NCBI RefSeq assembly: GCF_900094585.1
Contig: NZ_FMAG01000002.1
Location: forward strand, 512,007-576,006
Direction: 5' to 3'
Length of the DNA stretch: 64,000 bases
Origin: Martinezella multihospitum
GTDB taxonomy: Bacteria; Pseudomonadota; Alphaproteobacteria; Rhizobiales; Rhizobiaceae
The notes under the pieces were generated by a model. That model ran no database searches. It saw only the letters and a program-made list of their open reading frames with translations, and was not told the DNA's origin. Positions 43,538-51,026 of this stretch are shown here, piece by piece. Numbering within the stretch: position 1 is the first letter of the stretch; each line of letters begins with the position of its first letter. The position numbers were made by a program, and so were the translations under genes.

Positions 43538-44214
43538 ATCTGCCAGCCATTCACCCAGATCTGCCTGAGGCTATCGCCTTCGCCCTTGAACCAGAGGCCG
43601 GTCGGCTGGCAATCCTCGATCCGGTCGCTGCGGAAATTGCGGATTGCCTGGCGCAATTCGCACCAGGCGACGATATTGGCGGTTTCGGCATAATAGATCA
43701 GCGCGATCGGCCGGATGATGCGCTCACTGGCACGGCCGAGCTCATCGCGATAGGCAAGGTCCAGCTTTTCCTCGTCGCGAATGGCGCGTCGCACCAGGGC
43801 CAGATCGATCGCCGAGGCAGAAGGTGCGGCAAAGCCCCAGGCATGCAGCGCATTGGCGTCGAGCGTCTGGCGCAATGGCGCCGGCACGGCGCCGGCGATC
43901 TTCGCGGTCACGCGCTTGGCCGCCTGCTTCAACTCGGCGTCGCCCGTGCGTTCCAGCAGCGCCAGCGACAGAACGATCGCCTCCATTTCCTCGATCGAGA
44001 ACATCAGCGGCGGCAGGTCGAAACCGGGCCTGAGGATATAGCCGATGCCGCGCTCGCCCTCGATCGGCACCCGCATCGCCTGTAATGCCGCGATATCGCG
44101 ATAGACTGAGCGTACCGTCACCTCAAGACGGTCGGCAATGTCGGCCCCCGTCACCGGCTTCTTGGCCAGCCGCAGGATCTGGATGATCTCGAACAGGCGC
44201 GACGCCTTGCGCAT
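43513..44214 (-). CDS. HTH/WYL-domain regulator (YafY type)
   Basis: A 233-residue regulator: N-terminal winged HTH (RLFEIIQILRLAKKPVTGADIADRLEVTVRSVYRDIAALQAMRVPIEGERGIGYILRPGFDLPPLMFSIEEMEAI) followed by a WYL domain (LDLAYRDELGRASERIIRPIALIYYAETANIVAWCELRQAIRNFRSDRI). In this WYL domain, the name-giving W-Y-L reads YYAETANIVAWCE, a normal variant. It should bind the dyad at 44238 and regulate itself and the divergent LysE exporter. Confidence 0.88.
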   Translation of the reverse strand: MRKASRLFEIIQILRLAKKPVTGADIADRLEVTVRSVYRDIAALQAMRVPIEGERGIGYILRPGFDLPPLMFSIEEMEAIVLSLALLERTGDAELKQAAKRVTAKIAGAVPAPLRQTLDANALHAWGFAAPSASAIDLALVRRAIRDEEKLDLAYRDELGRASERIIRPIALIYYAETANIVAWCELRQAIRNFRSDRIEDCQPTGLWFKGEGDSLRQIWVNGWQINTPAAAG

Positions 44215-44237
44215 TTCTTGCCTCGAAGATGAAGGCT

Positions 44238-44257
44238 ACTGACAATACATCGTCAGT
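44238..44257. promoter_or_regulatory. Dyad operator candidate between WYL regulator and LysE exporter
   Basis: ACTGAC-AATACATC-GTCAGT is a 6+6 dyad with an 8-bp centre, 24 bp upstream of the regulator start and about 86 bp before the exporter start. A CTGAC...GTCAG form and position next to the start codon fit autoregulation by YafY-type proteins. Confidence 0.55.
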
Positions 44258-44342
44258 TGGCTCGCTTTATATGACTGTCTATCGACTTGAAAATCAACCA
44301 TTTCCTCTCCTGATTTCGCGGAGAGGGCGATAGGCAACTGAC

Positions 44343-44978
44343 ATGGGTTACGCAGAAAATCTCTGGCTCTTCTTCATCCTTCTCTTGGGCATCATCATCG
44401 TGCCGGGCATGGACATGCTGTTCGTGCTCGCCAATTCGCTCACCGGCGGCAGCAATCGCGGACTTGCCGCAACGGGCGGCATCATGCTCGGCGGTGCGGT
44501 GCACTCGCTGAACGGCGCTATCGGCATTGGGCTGCTGATGCATTTCGTGCCCGTTCTCTTCAATCCGCTGCTTGTCATCGGCGGAGCCTACATGGCTTAC
44601 ATCGGCTATACGCTGATGCGCAGCTCCATCACCGTGGGAGGCGAGGGGCCGGCCGGCAGCCGTTCCGCCTGGAAAGCCTTCCGGCAGGGGGCGGTCACTT
44701 GCCTCATCAATCCCAAGGCCTATCTCTTCATCTTCGCCGTCTATCCGCAGTTCCTGAAGCCGGATTACGGCCCGATGTGGATACAGGCCGTCATCATGGG
44801 AGCCATGACCATCGCGACGCAATTTGCCATTTACGGCGGACTTGCCATCACTGCCGGGCGCAGCCGCGACCTGCTGGTCGCCAATCCCAAGGCAACCGCA
44901 TTTGCAGGCCGCGCGGCCGGGCTGCTGCTGGTCGCGGTTTCGGCATTTACGGTCTGGGAGGGCCTGAAATTGGCGTGA
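44343..44978 (+). CDS. LysE/RhtB-family exporter
   Basis: A 211-residue membrane exporter with six hydrophobic segments. The N-terminal LLGIIIVPGMDMLFVLANSLTGGSNRGLAATGGIMLGGAVHSLNGAIG matches the LysE/RhtB signature (P-G-x-x-x-x-x-x-x-x-x-x-G-x-x-x-G), and AFRQGAVTCLINPKAYLFIFAVYPQFL is the second hallmark. These proteins export amino acids or homoserine lactone-like compounds. Divergent from a WYL regulator that likely controls it. Confidence 0.88.
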   Translation: MGYAENLWLFFILLLGIIIVPGMDMLFVLANSLTGGSNRGLAATGGIMLGGAVHSLNGAIGIGLLMHFVPVLFNPLLVIGGAYMAYIGYTLMRSSITVGGEGPAGSRSAWKAFRQGAVTCLINPKAYLFIFAVYPQFLKPDYGPMWIQAVIMGAMTIATQFAIYGGLAITAGRSRDLLVANPKATAFAGRAAGLLLVAVSAFTVWEGLKLA

Positions 44979-45028
44979 GGGCTGATGCGCCGAATGTGTG
45001 TGTCGATTGCATGACACTGATTTTACCA

Positions 45029-45096
45029 AGAGCATTTCCAGGAAAAGTGCGCAGCGGTTTTCCGTCCGGAATGCGTAAAAGCGAAAAGATAGAGCG
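45029..45096. repeat. Short hairpin element, AAAAGTG-loop family (copy C)
   Basis: GCATTTCC (45032-45039) pairs with GGAATGC (45068-45074) and GGAAAA with TTTTCC around GTGCGCAGCGG; the tail AAAAGATAGAGCG is at 45084-45096. It sits in the 265-bp gap 44979-45243 upstream of the cytochrome c' gene. Confidence 0.8.
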
Positions 45097-45243
45097 TTGT
45101 CGCGATTCAAAGAAACGCGGAAACGCTCTGTCTCTCACCACTTTGTGACTTCATTGCCGGAAGGGAAACCGGCAAACATGTCGCCGTAATCATGCGCCGG
45201 GCCGCACGCGCGGTCTTGAACACCCGAGAGCTAGGAGAACGAA

Positions 45244-45687
45244 ATGAAGTGGAAAGCGATTGTGATGGCGACGGCTCTGGCCGGCATCGCACTGGGTTCG
45301 GTCGTCGCAGCCGACGGCACGCATGATTCCCGCATCGGGATGATGAAGAAGATCGGCGGCGCCACAGGGGCTCTCGGCGCGATTGCCAAGGGCGACAAGC
45401 CTTATGATGCCGATATCGTCAAGGCATCACTGACCACGATCGCCGAAACCGCCAAGGTTTTCCCGGACCAGTTCAATCCGCAGAGCGACAAGACTGACGC
45501 CGAGGTCAACCCGAAGATCTGGGATAACCTTGATGACTTCAAGGCGCACGCCGCCAAGCTTTCCACCGATGCCGAGACGGCACTCGCCCAGCTCCCGGCA
45601 GACAAGGCCGGCGTCGGCGCGACGTTGAAGACACTCGGCGGCAGCTGCGGCGCCTGTCATCAGGCCTACCGCATCAAGAAAGACTAA
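45244..45687 (+). CDS. Cytochrome c' / c556 family protein
   Basis: A 147-residue periplasmic cytochrome. A Sec signal ends at SVVAADG, a four-helix bundle follows (IGMMKKIGGATGALGAIAKGDKPYDADIVKASLTTIAETAKVFPDQFNP...), and heme c binds at CGACH (Cys135, Cys138, His139) near the C terminus, as is usual for class II cytochromes c. The Met in helix 1 (RIGMMKK) at the c556 position could be the sixth ligand, so a six-coordinate c556 is possible. A terminator follows, then a diheme cytochrome gene. Confidence 0.9.
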   Translation: MKWKAIVMATALAGIALGSVVAADGTHDSRIGMMKKIGGATGALGAIAKGDKPYDADIVKASLTTIAETAKVFPDQFNPQSDKTDAEVNPKIWDNLDDFKAHAAKLSTDAETALAQLPADKAGVGATLKTLGGSCGACHQAYRIKKD

Positions 45688-45724
45688 GCGGTAGGTCAGT
45701 CTCGTCTAAAATAAGATCTAGCAT

Positions 45725-45755
45725 CCGCATCGGTCCTGCCGGTGCGGAGCTTTTT
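45725..45755 (+). terminator. Rho-independent terminator between cytochrome genes
   Basis: CCGCATCGG (45725-45733), loop TCCTG, CCGGTGCGG (45739-45747), then AGC and five T. It ends 25 bp before the next ATG, so it may attenuate rather than fully separate the two cytochrome genes. Confidence 0.75.
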
Positions 45756-45780
45756 GGCTTTAAAGCTTGGGGGTAACGTG

Positions 45781-46692
45781 ATGGCGCGGTTTGTCCGGTG
45801 GTTGCTTTGTCTGTTCGGCGTCATCATCCTTGGCTGTGGCGCCTTCTATGTTATCACCGCGCCATCGCCCTTGCCGGCGAGCCATTGGGCCAATCTCGGC
45901 GATCCAGACGTCAAGAACGGTGGGATGGTCTTCTGGGCGGGCGGCTGTACGAGCTGCCACGCTGCTCCTGGTGCGCAAGGCGATGCCAAGCTGGTGCTTT
46001 CGGGAGGCCTGGCACTGACAAGCCCTTTCGGTACTTTCCACGTGCCGAATATCTCGCCGGATGAGAAGTCCGGGCTCGGTAGCTGGACGCTTGCCGATTT
46101 TGGCAATGCCATGAAGCGCGGCGTCGGAAAGAACGGCGAGCATCTCTACCCGTCCTTTCCATACGGCTCTTACACTCGCATGAGCGACAAGGACATCAAC
46201 GATCTCTGGGCGTTCCTGAAGACGCTGCCGAAGAGCGACAATGTCGCCCCGCCGCATGAGCTGCCCTTTCCCTTCGATATCAGGCTGGCGCTCGGAGCCT
46301 GGAAATTCCTCTATCTCAACGACCAGCCGCGCGTCGTGCTTGCCAATGCCGACGAGAAGATCAAGCGCGGGCAATATCTCGTCGAAGGGCCGGGACATTG
46401 CGGTGAATGCCACACCCCGCGCGACAGCCTGGGTGGCTTCGTGAGCGGCCAATGGCTGGCGGGAGCGCCCAATCCGGAGGGCAAGGGCCAGATCCCGGAT
46501 ATTACGCCCGGCTCCAAGGCGATCGGCAGCTGGAGCGCCGGCGACATCGCCAACTACCTCGAAACCGGCTTCACCCCGGATTACGATTCCGCCGGCGGCT
46601 CGATGGCCGAAGTCCAGCAGAACATCGCCCACCTGCCGGCAACCGACCGCGAGGCGATCGCGGCCTATCTGAAGGCGCTGCCGGCGAAATGA
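45781..46692 (+). CDS. Membrane-anchored diheme cytochrome c
   Basis: A 303-residue protein with an N-terminal membrane anchor (WLLCLFGVIILGCGAFYVI) and two class I heme c sites: CTSCH (Cys56, Cys59, His60) and CGECH (Cys207, Cys210, His211). It resembles the cytochrome subunits of periplasmic alcohol, aldehyde or gluconate dehydrogenases, which have three hemes; this protein has two. LYPSFPYGSYTRMSDKDINDLWAFLKTLP is a typical Met-ligand region. The ATG at 45781 follows a GGGGG-rich site. Together with the c' protein upstream it may pass electrons from an unidentified dehydrogenase. Confidence 0.87.
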   Translation: MARFVRWLLCLFGVIILGCGAFYVITAPSPLPASHWANLGDPDVKNGGMVFWAGGCTSCHAAPGAQGDAKLVLSGGLALTSPFGTFHVPNISPDEKSGLGSWTLADFGNAMKRGVGKNGEHLYPSFPYGSYTRMSDKDINDLWAFLKTLPKSDNVAPPHELPFPFDIRLALGAWKFLYLNDQPRVVLANADEKIKRGQYLVEGPGHCGECHTPRDSLGGFVSGQWLAGAPNPEGKGQIPDITPGSKAIGSWSAGDIANYLETGFTPDYDSAGGSMAEVQQNIAHLPATDREAIAAYLKALPAK

Positions 46693-46695
46693 TGC

Positions 46696-47475
46696 TCAAG
46701 CGGCGCTTGCGCGCTTGGCGAGATAGAGATGCGTCTCGTAATGCAGCTCGAATGCGCCGCCATGCACGTTGATGGCGTCAGCAAGCTCGGCAAGCAAAGC
46801 TTCTCTTCGATCCTCGGTCAAAAGCCGGTAACTCGAGAGCGTACGCAAAAGGTCGGTATAGCTCTGCGCCGTGTGCGATCGGCTCCAGGGATAGCAATGA
46901 TGCATCGGAGCTTCGAAATAGTCGGACTGCTGGAGCTCCCGAGCAAAAGGGCCGTCGGGTAGATACCAGGCCTCCACAGGCGGGCCAGCAAGCTGCGGGG
47001 CATGGCGGGCATAGATCTCGGCAAACTTTTTGGATAGCGGCGGTTCCGGCCTAATCGGCACATTGCCGAAGACCGCGAGTGTGCCTTCCGGCGCGAGGAG
47101 GGCGGTGGTCCTGGTAAAGCGCAGTTCTGGCGAAACCCAATGGAAGGATTGTGCCGCGAATATCAGCCTGAAGCTCTCCGGCTTGCCTGGCCATGCTTCG
47201 AAGGTGGTTTGCTCGAATCGCACTCGCGGAAATTCCGCCAATCTTTCCTGGGCAATTCCAATCAATTCCGCGCCGGGATCAAGCGCGAGGATGGAGAAGC
47301 CACGGCGCGCAAAGCCCTCGGTCGCCTGTCCGGTGCCGCAGCCGATTTCGAGAATCTGATCCTTGGCTTCCAGCCCGGCAAAATCGATGACATCGGCAAA
47401 AAGCGCATCGGGATAGAGCGGGCGGGAAGTGTTATAGAGGCTGGCGACACCATCGAATGTGAACCGCTGTTCCAA
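46696..47475 (-). CDS. Class I SAM-dependent methyltransferase (TTG start)
   Basis: A 259-residue methyltransferase starting at TTG 47475, five bases after GGAGGT, which gives the natural N terminus LEQRFTFDGVASLYNTSRPLYP. Longer in-frame reading upstream lacks a ribosome site and family sequence. AdoMet motif I is ILEIGCGTGQATEGFA, followed by ILALDPGAELIGIA and LIFAAQSFHWVSP. It belongs to the UbiE/Tam-like group; the acceptor is unknown. It ends four bases after the diheme cytochrome stop on the other strand. Confidence 0.85.
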   Translation of the reverse strand: MEQRFTFDGVASLYNTSRPLYPDALFADVIDFAGLEAKDQILEIGCGTGQATEGFARRGFSILALDPGAELIGIAQERLAEFPRVRFEQTTFEAWPGKPESFRLIFAAQSFHWVSPELRFTRTTALLAPEGTLAVFGNVPIRPEPPLSKKFAEIYARHAPQLAGPPVEAWYLPDGPFARELQQSDYFEAPMHHCYPWSRSHTAQSYTDLLRTLSSYRLLTEDRREALLAELADAINVHGGAFELHYETHLYLAKRASAA

Positions 47476-47574
47476 GTCGCACCTCCAGTTGCAGATCGAA
47501 GCTGACAGCCATTTTTCTAGCGCATTTCCGGTCAAGCTTGTAGCCACGGGATTCGGCAACAGGAGAGGGTGGTC

Positions 47575-48201
47575 GTGGACGCAAGGGTGGCGCGGAAGGT
47601 TCCTTATTTCAGCCAATGGGAAACGCCTGACATGACACTGGCTGTTGTGGCCGAGGGTGCACAATCGGCCTTGCTCAGGGATCCGCTTTGGGCGTCATCC
47701 GGCGCAAGCAGCGTCGAGGATTATGCCCGCTGGGCCGGCAATCTTTGCGGCATGGCCTGCCTGAAGATGGTGCTCGCCGCCCGCACCGGCGAAACCATTC
47801 CGATCATGGAGCTGGCCATGGGCTGCCGGGAGTATGGCGGCTATGTCGAGGCGGCTGATGGCCGGATCAAAGGCTTGATCTATGCGCCGTTCGTCCCCTT
47901 CGTCCGGGATCGCTTCGATCTGGCTGCCCGCGTCGTCACCGGGATTGCCGTCGCTGATATCGCCGATATCCTCACGCAGTCGGAGTTTTTCATCGCGTCG
48001 GTGCATCACTCGATCCGCTGGCCCGAGACCGAGCCGCCGGTCAAGGGCGGCCATCTCGTACTTGTGACGTCTATAGACGGAAACAGCATCCGCTTCCATA
48101 ATCCCTCCGGTCACATCGATGCGACGCGCGAGAACGCGGAGATGCCACTGGAGGTGTTCGAGAGGTTTTTTGCAGGCCGCGGGATCGCCATCGATCGTTA
48201 A
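47575..48201 (+). CDS. Peptidase C39-like cysteine protease-fold protein
   Basis: A 208-residue papain-like protein: VPYFSQWETPDMTLAV at the start, the nucleophile region AGNLCGMACLKMVLAARTGE, and KGGHLVLVTSIDGNSIRFHNPSGH supplying His and Asn. This is the C39_2-like pattern without an ABC transporter or transmembrane helix, so it is not a bacteriocin exporter. No signal peptide is visible. Translation most likely begins at the GTG at 47575, eight bases after AGGAGA; GTG at 47569 is too close. Substrate unknown. Confidence 0.75.
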   Translation: MDARVARKVPYFSQWETPDMTLAVVAEGAQSALLRDPLWASSGASSVEDYARWAGNLCGMACLKMVLAARTGETIPIMELAMGCREYGGYVEAADGRIKGLIYAPFVPFVRDRFDLAARVVTGIAVADIADILTQSEFFIASVHHSIRWPETEPPVKGGHLVLVTSIDGNSIRFHNPSGHIDATRENAEMPLEVFERFFAGRGIAIDR

Positions 48202-48221
48202 ATCAATATCGGATGGCGATC
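48183..48221. terminator. Hairpin between convergent C39-like and GNAT genes
   Basis: GATCGCCATC (48183-48192) pairs with GATGGCGATC (48212-48221) around the C39-like stop codon. There is no T-run, but the place between convergent genes fits a terminator. Confidence 0.5.
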
Positions 48222-48237
48222 CTGTTAAAGGCCGGCA

Positions 48238-48726
48238 TCAGGCCAGAGCCTGCAGGTAGCGCATGCCGGTGACCGGACGCGGCTTGAAATCCATGTTTTC
48301 GTAGAAGCGGTGAGCCTGGAAATTGCCCGTGGCGGCGCCGACCGAAAGGTAGCTGCAGCCGGCCTTGCGGGCGATATCGCGAGCGCGGTCGACGAGATGC
48401 TGCCCGACGCCATGGCCGCGATGGCCGTCACGCACGAAGAGATGATGCAAATCCATGCCGCGCTGGCCTTCCTGCGCCTTGTAGAGCGGCACGAGGATAG
48501 CGTAGCCGATCAGCCCCTGCTCGCCTTCGGCGACAAGCGCCGTGATCCAGGGCACAGGACCGAAGAGATCACGCTCCAGCTGCTCTGGCGTCGTGCCGGA
48601 GGGGTCGCCGTGATGGGCGGCGAGCAGCCGGATCATATCGTTGAGCTCAGGCAGATCGCGCGGCTGCGCGTTGCGGATGGTCAGCACCGGTGGGCGAAGA
48701 AGTGAGATGTCGCTATCGTCTAGCAT
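48238..48726 (-). CDS. GNAT N-acetyltransferase
   Basis: A 162-residue GNAT. TIRNAQPRDLPELNDMIRLLAAHHGDP opens the fold, YAILVPLYKAQEGQRGMDLHHLFVRDGHRGHGVGQHLVDRARDIARKAGCSYLSVGAATGNFQAHRFYENMDF holds the acetyl-CoA loop (R-x-x-G-x-G, here HRGHGVG) and the terminal Y-E-N-M-D-F element. The LHHLFV strand resembles diamine (spermidine-type) acetyltransferases. Single gene, convergent with the C39-like gene. Confidence 0.87.
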   Translation of the reverse strand: MLDDSDISLLRPPVLTIRNAQPRDLPELNDMIRLLAAHHGDPSGTTPEQLERDLFGPVPWITALVAEGEQGLIGYAILVPLYKAQEGQRGMDLHHLFVRDGHRGHGVGQHLVDRARDIARKAGCSYLSVGAATGNFQAHRFYENMDFKPRPVTGMRYLQALA

Positions 48727-48781
48727 GGCATTTTGCGTCCTTGTTTTTCAAATGAGCCGTCAGGACGCTGCCGATACAACA

Positions 48782-48801
48782 AAGCCGCCTGACGGCGGCT
48801 T
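48782..48801. terminator. Hairpin downstream of the merR gene
   Basis: AAGCCGCC (48782-48789), loop TGAC, GGCGGCTT (48794-48801). On the minus strand it is followed by TTTGTTG, so it can terminate the merR transcript before the GNAT gene. Confidence 0.7.
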
Positions 48802-48925
48802 GTTGACATTATGATCTGTCTTGGCCGCCCGTTACAGGTACAGCCAAAAATACGAGCAGTTGTGGAGTGCGTGCGTGATCATGGGCGCATCAATGATCCG
48901 GTTCAGCGCGTTTGTCAATGGGGGC

Positions 48926-49339
48926 TTAATGCTCGTGTTCGCATAGTCCGTGATCGGAGAGCGCGCGGATCACATAGCAGTCTTCGATGCTGTGACCATC
49001 GCAATGCGAGACGATGCGCTCCAGCTCATGCTCAAGCCGCTTCAGCTGTGCGATCTTGATGCGCACATCCTCGAGATGCTCCTTGGCGATGCGATCGGCG
49101 CCGACGCAAGGACGGTCCGGATGCTGGCTGAGCGAGATCAGCTCCTTGATGGCGTCGATCGTCAGGCCGAGATCGCGGCCATGGCGGATGAAGGCGAGGC
49201 GCTCCAGATCCGTCTTGGAGTAGCGTCGCTGATTGCCTTCGCTGCGCTCGGGCTCCGAGATCAGCCCCATCTGCTCGTAATAACGGATCGTCGGCACCTT
49301 CACGCCGGTGCGCCTGGATAGATCGCCGATCGTCAGCAT
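48926..49339 (-). CDS. MerR-family metal-sensing regulator (CadR/ZntR-like)
   Basis: A 137-residue MerR regulator. The DNA-binding start is IGDLSRRTGVKVPTIRYYEQMGLI...NQRRY. Effector cysteines Cys78, Cys113 and Cys121, with His116 (SHCDGHSIEDC), match the spacing used by ZntR and CadR for Zn, Cd or Pb; the C-terminal CEHEH adds thiol/His ligands like the tail of CadR. No efflux ATPase or CDF is directly beside it on the same strand, though the dmeRF pair is divergent 197 bp away. Expected target: a cadmium/zinc exporter elsewhere. Confidence 0.85.
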   Translation of the reverse strand: MLTIGDLSRRTGVKVPTIRYYEQMGLISEPERSEGNQRRYSKTDLERLAFIRHGRDLGLTIDAIKELISLSQHPDRPCVGADRIAKEHLEDVRIKIAQLKRLEHELERIVSHCDGHSIEDCYVIRALSDHGLCEHEH

Positions 49340-49356
49340 TGCATGGCCTCCAACAC

Positions 49357-49371
49357 CTCTAGTCTCTAGAG
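49357..49371. promoter_or_regulatory. MerR-type dyad upstream of merR
   Basis: CTCTAG-TCT-CTAGAG is a perfect 6+3+6 dyad 18 bp upstream of the merR start. A CTCTAG/CTAGAG form is typical of MerR-family operators between stretched -35 and -10 boxes. I cannot decide whether it reads towards merR (autoregulation) or towards dmeR. Confidence 0.55.
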
Positions 49372-49501
49372 CAATATATGCGACCGTCAGCGCAAAATTG
49401 CAAGATCAGGTAAGAGGCATGACCGGCTCCGGATAGTCCTCCGGCTTTCTCATTGCCCAGCCCGGCTCCGCAAGAAGATGCTTCCAATCTACCGTCATAA
49501 A

Positions 49502-49523
49502 TAGTATACCCCCCTATACTATA
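49502..49523. promoter_or_regulatory. DmeR (RcnR-type) operator
   Basis: ATAGTATA-CCCCCC-TATACTAT is a perfect dyad around a six-base C/G tract, ending 13 bp before the dmeR ATG. A/T inverted repeats around a G/C tract are the known recognition form of RcnR/CsoR-class repressors. Confidence 0.85.
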
Positions 49524-49536
49524 AATCGAGGCCGTA

Positions 49537-49809
49537 ATGTCCCATACCGTTCATCAGCAAGCCAAGCTCCTCTCACGCGTCCGCCGCCTCAAGGGGCAGA
49601 TGGAAGCAGTGGAGCGGGCGCTCGAGGCCGAGCGCCCCTGCGGGGAAATCTTGCAGTTGCTCGCCTCCATTCGCGGCGCCCTGACGGGGCTGACCGGAGA
49701 GGTTCTGGAAGACCATCTGCAGGAGCATGTGCTGCATGCCGAAAGCGACGAGGCCCGCCGACAGGCGATCGATGAGATCGCCGACGTGCTGAAGACCTAT
49801 TTGCGGTGA
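49537..49809 (+). CDS. dmeR: Nickel/cobalt-responsive repressor of the RcnR/CsoR class
   Basis: A 90-residue all-alpha repressor. Its His3, Cys35, His60 and His64 fall exactly at the positions of the metal ligands of E. coli RcnR, so Ni2+ or Co2+ should release it from DNA. An extra His67 follows. HQQAKLLSRVRRLKGQMEAVERALE is the typical DNA-contact helix 1. A perfect operator overlaps its own promoter at 49502. The next gene encodes the exporter, as in the dmeRF operon described in Rhizobium leguminosarum. Confidence 0.93.
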   Translation: MSHTVHQQAKLLSRVRRLKGQMEAVERALEAERPCGEILQLLASIRGALTGLTGEVLEDHLQEHVLHAESDEARRQAIDEIADVLKTYLR

Positions 49810-49813
49810 CCAA

Positions 49814-49860
49814 AGCATGTCGCGCAAAAGTGTGCGGCGGTTTTGCGATAACGACATGCG
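49814..49860. repeat. Short hairpin element, AAAAGTG-loop family (copy D) inside the dmeRF operon
   Basis: GCATGTCG (49815-49822) pairs with CGACATGC (49852-49859), and CGCAAAA (49823-49829) with TTTTGCG (49841-49847), around the loop GTGTGCGGCGG. It begins five bases after the dmeR stop and lies within the 139-bp dmeR-dmeF spacer, so it will be in the co-transcript. Confidence 0.8.
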
Positions 49861-49948
49861 AAAAATCGAAGGCATAAAACGCCAGGAGTACATCTGAAAG
49901 ATCGCGACGCGTTTTATGATTTCAGGCATTCAACGAGAGACTAATGTC

Positions 49949-50941
49949 ATGAGTATTTCCCCCGAAATTGGCCACAGCCACGTCTTTCTGGGCTCCGATC
50001 ATCAGCGCAACGAACGTCGCATCTGGCTCGTCATCGCCTTGACGGCGGTCATGATGGTGGTCGAGATCGGTGCTGGCACGATCTATGGCTCGATGGCACT
50101 GCTTGCCGACGGCTGGCATATGTCGACCCATGTCAGCGCCATGCTGATCTCGGCGCTCGCCTATCTCTATGCGCGCCGGCATGCGCACAATGCGCGCTTC
50201 ACCTTCGGCACCGGCAAGTTCGGCGATCTCGCAGGCTTTGCCAGCGCCATCGTGCTGGCGCTGATTGCGCTGATCATGGGCTGGGAGAGCATTTTGAGAT
50301 TGCTCGATCCGGTGGCGATCAATTTCCGCGAGGCCATAGCAATTGCCGTTGTCGGCCTCGTCGTCAATCTCGTCAGCGCCTGGTTGCTGCGCGACGATCA
50401 CAGCCATCATCACCACGGCCATGCCGGTCACGGGCACAGCCATGGCTACGCCCATGAGCATGACCATGACGACGATCATCACCACCACGACGACCATGGC
50501 CAGAAAGGCGGCAGGGACAACAATCTGCGCTCCGTTTATGTCCATGTCATTGCCGATGCGATGACATCGGTTCTCGCCATCGTTGCCCTGCTGCTCGGGA
50601 GCCGTTTCGGCTGGACCTTCCTCGATCCCGTCATGGGTATCGTTGGCGGCCTGGTGATCCTGCAATGGGCATGGAGCCTGCTGCGCGCTTCCGGCGCCGT
50701 TCTCCTCGATTTCATTCCGCATGGCGAGGATCTGCCGGATGAGATCCGCGAGGCGATCGAGACGGACGAGGACCGCATCACCGATCTGCATGTATGGCAG
50801 GTCGGCCCGGGGCATCATGCCGCCATCGTCGCCGTCGCAACGCCCGTTTCACGCGATCCGTCCTTCTACAAGGCGCGGCTTGCCGAGATCCACGAGCTCT
50901 CGCACGTGACGGTCGAAGTTACCGTCGACAAGGCGGCATAG
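49949..50941 (+). CDS. dmeF: Cation diffusion facilitator, Co2+/Ni2+ exporter
   Basis: A 330-residue CDF transporter with six helices. The metal site in helix 2 is SMALLADGWHMSTHVSAM (H-x-x-x-D class, here D-G-W-H) and helix 5 carries VHVIADAMTSVLAI (H-x-x-x-D). The cytosolic loop is very rich in His and Asp (HSHHHHGHAGHGHSHGYAHE and on). This histidine loop and the RcnR-like regulator upstream match DmeF, which exports Co and Ni. The ATG at 49949 yields the SISPEIGHSHVFLG start. The C-terminal domain (ITDLHVWQVGPGHHAAIV) is the usual metallochaperone-like fold. Confidence 0.93.
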   Translation: MSISPEIGHSHVFLGSDHQRNERRIWLVIALTAVMMVVEIGAGTIYGSMALLADGWHMSTHVSAMLISALAYLYARRHAHNARFTFGTGKFGDLAGFASAIVLALIALIMGWESILRLLDPVAINFREAIAIAVVGLVVNLVSAWLLRDDHSHHHHGHAGHGHSHGYAHEHDHDDDHHHHDDHGQKGGRDNNLRSVYVHVIADAMTSVLAIVALLLGSRFGWTFLDPVMGIVGGLVILQWAWSLLRASGAVLLDFIPHGEDLPDEIREAIETDEDRITDLHVWQVGPGHHAAIVAVATPVSRDPSFYKARLAEIHELSHVTVEVTVDKAA

Positions 50942-51026
50942 AATCCGCTAGCAATCGGTCAGGTCAGAGGCTCGACATATTCCTCGCATAGCCTAAGACC
51001 TGCCGATTCTGCTGGAGGCCCCTCGC

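Noticed and set aside
47476..47664. An N-terminal extension of the methyltransferase to an ATG at 47664
   Set aside because: The extra 63 residues have no family sequence, while GGAGGT precedes an in-frame TTG that gives the normal N terminus.
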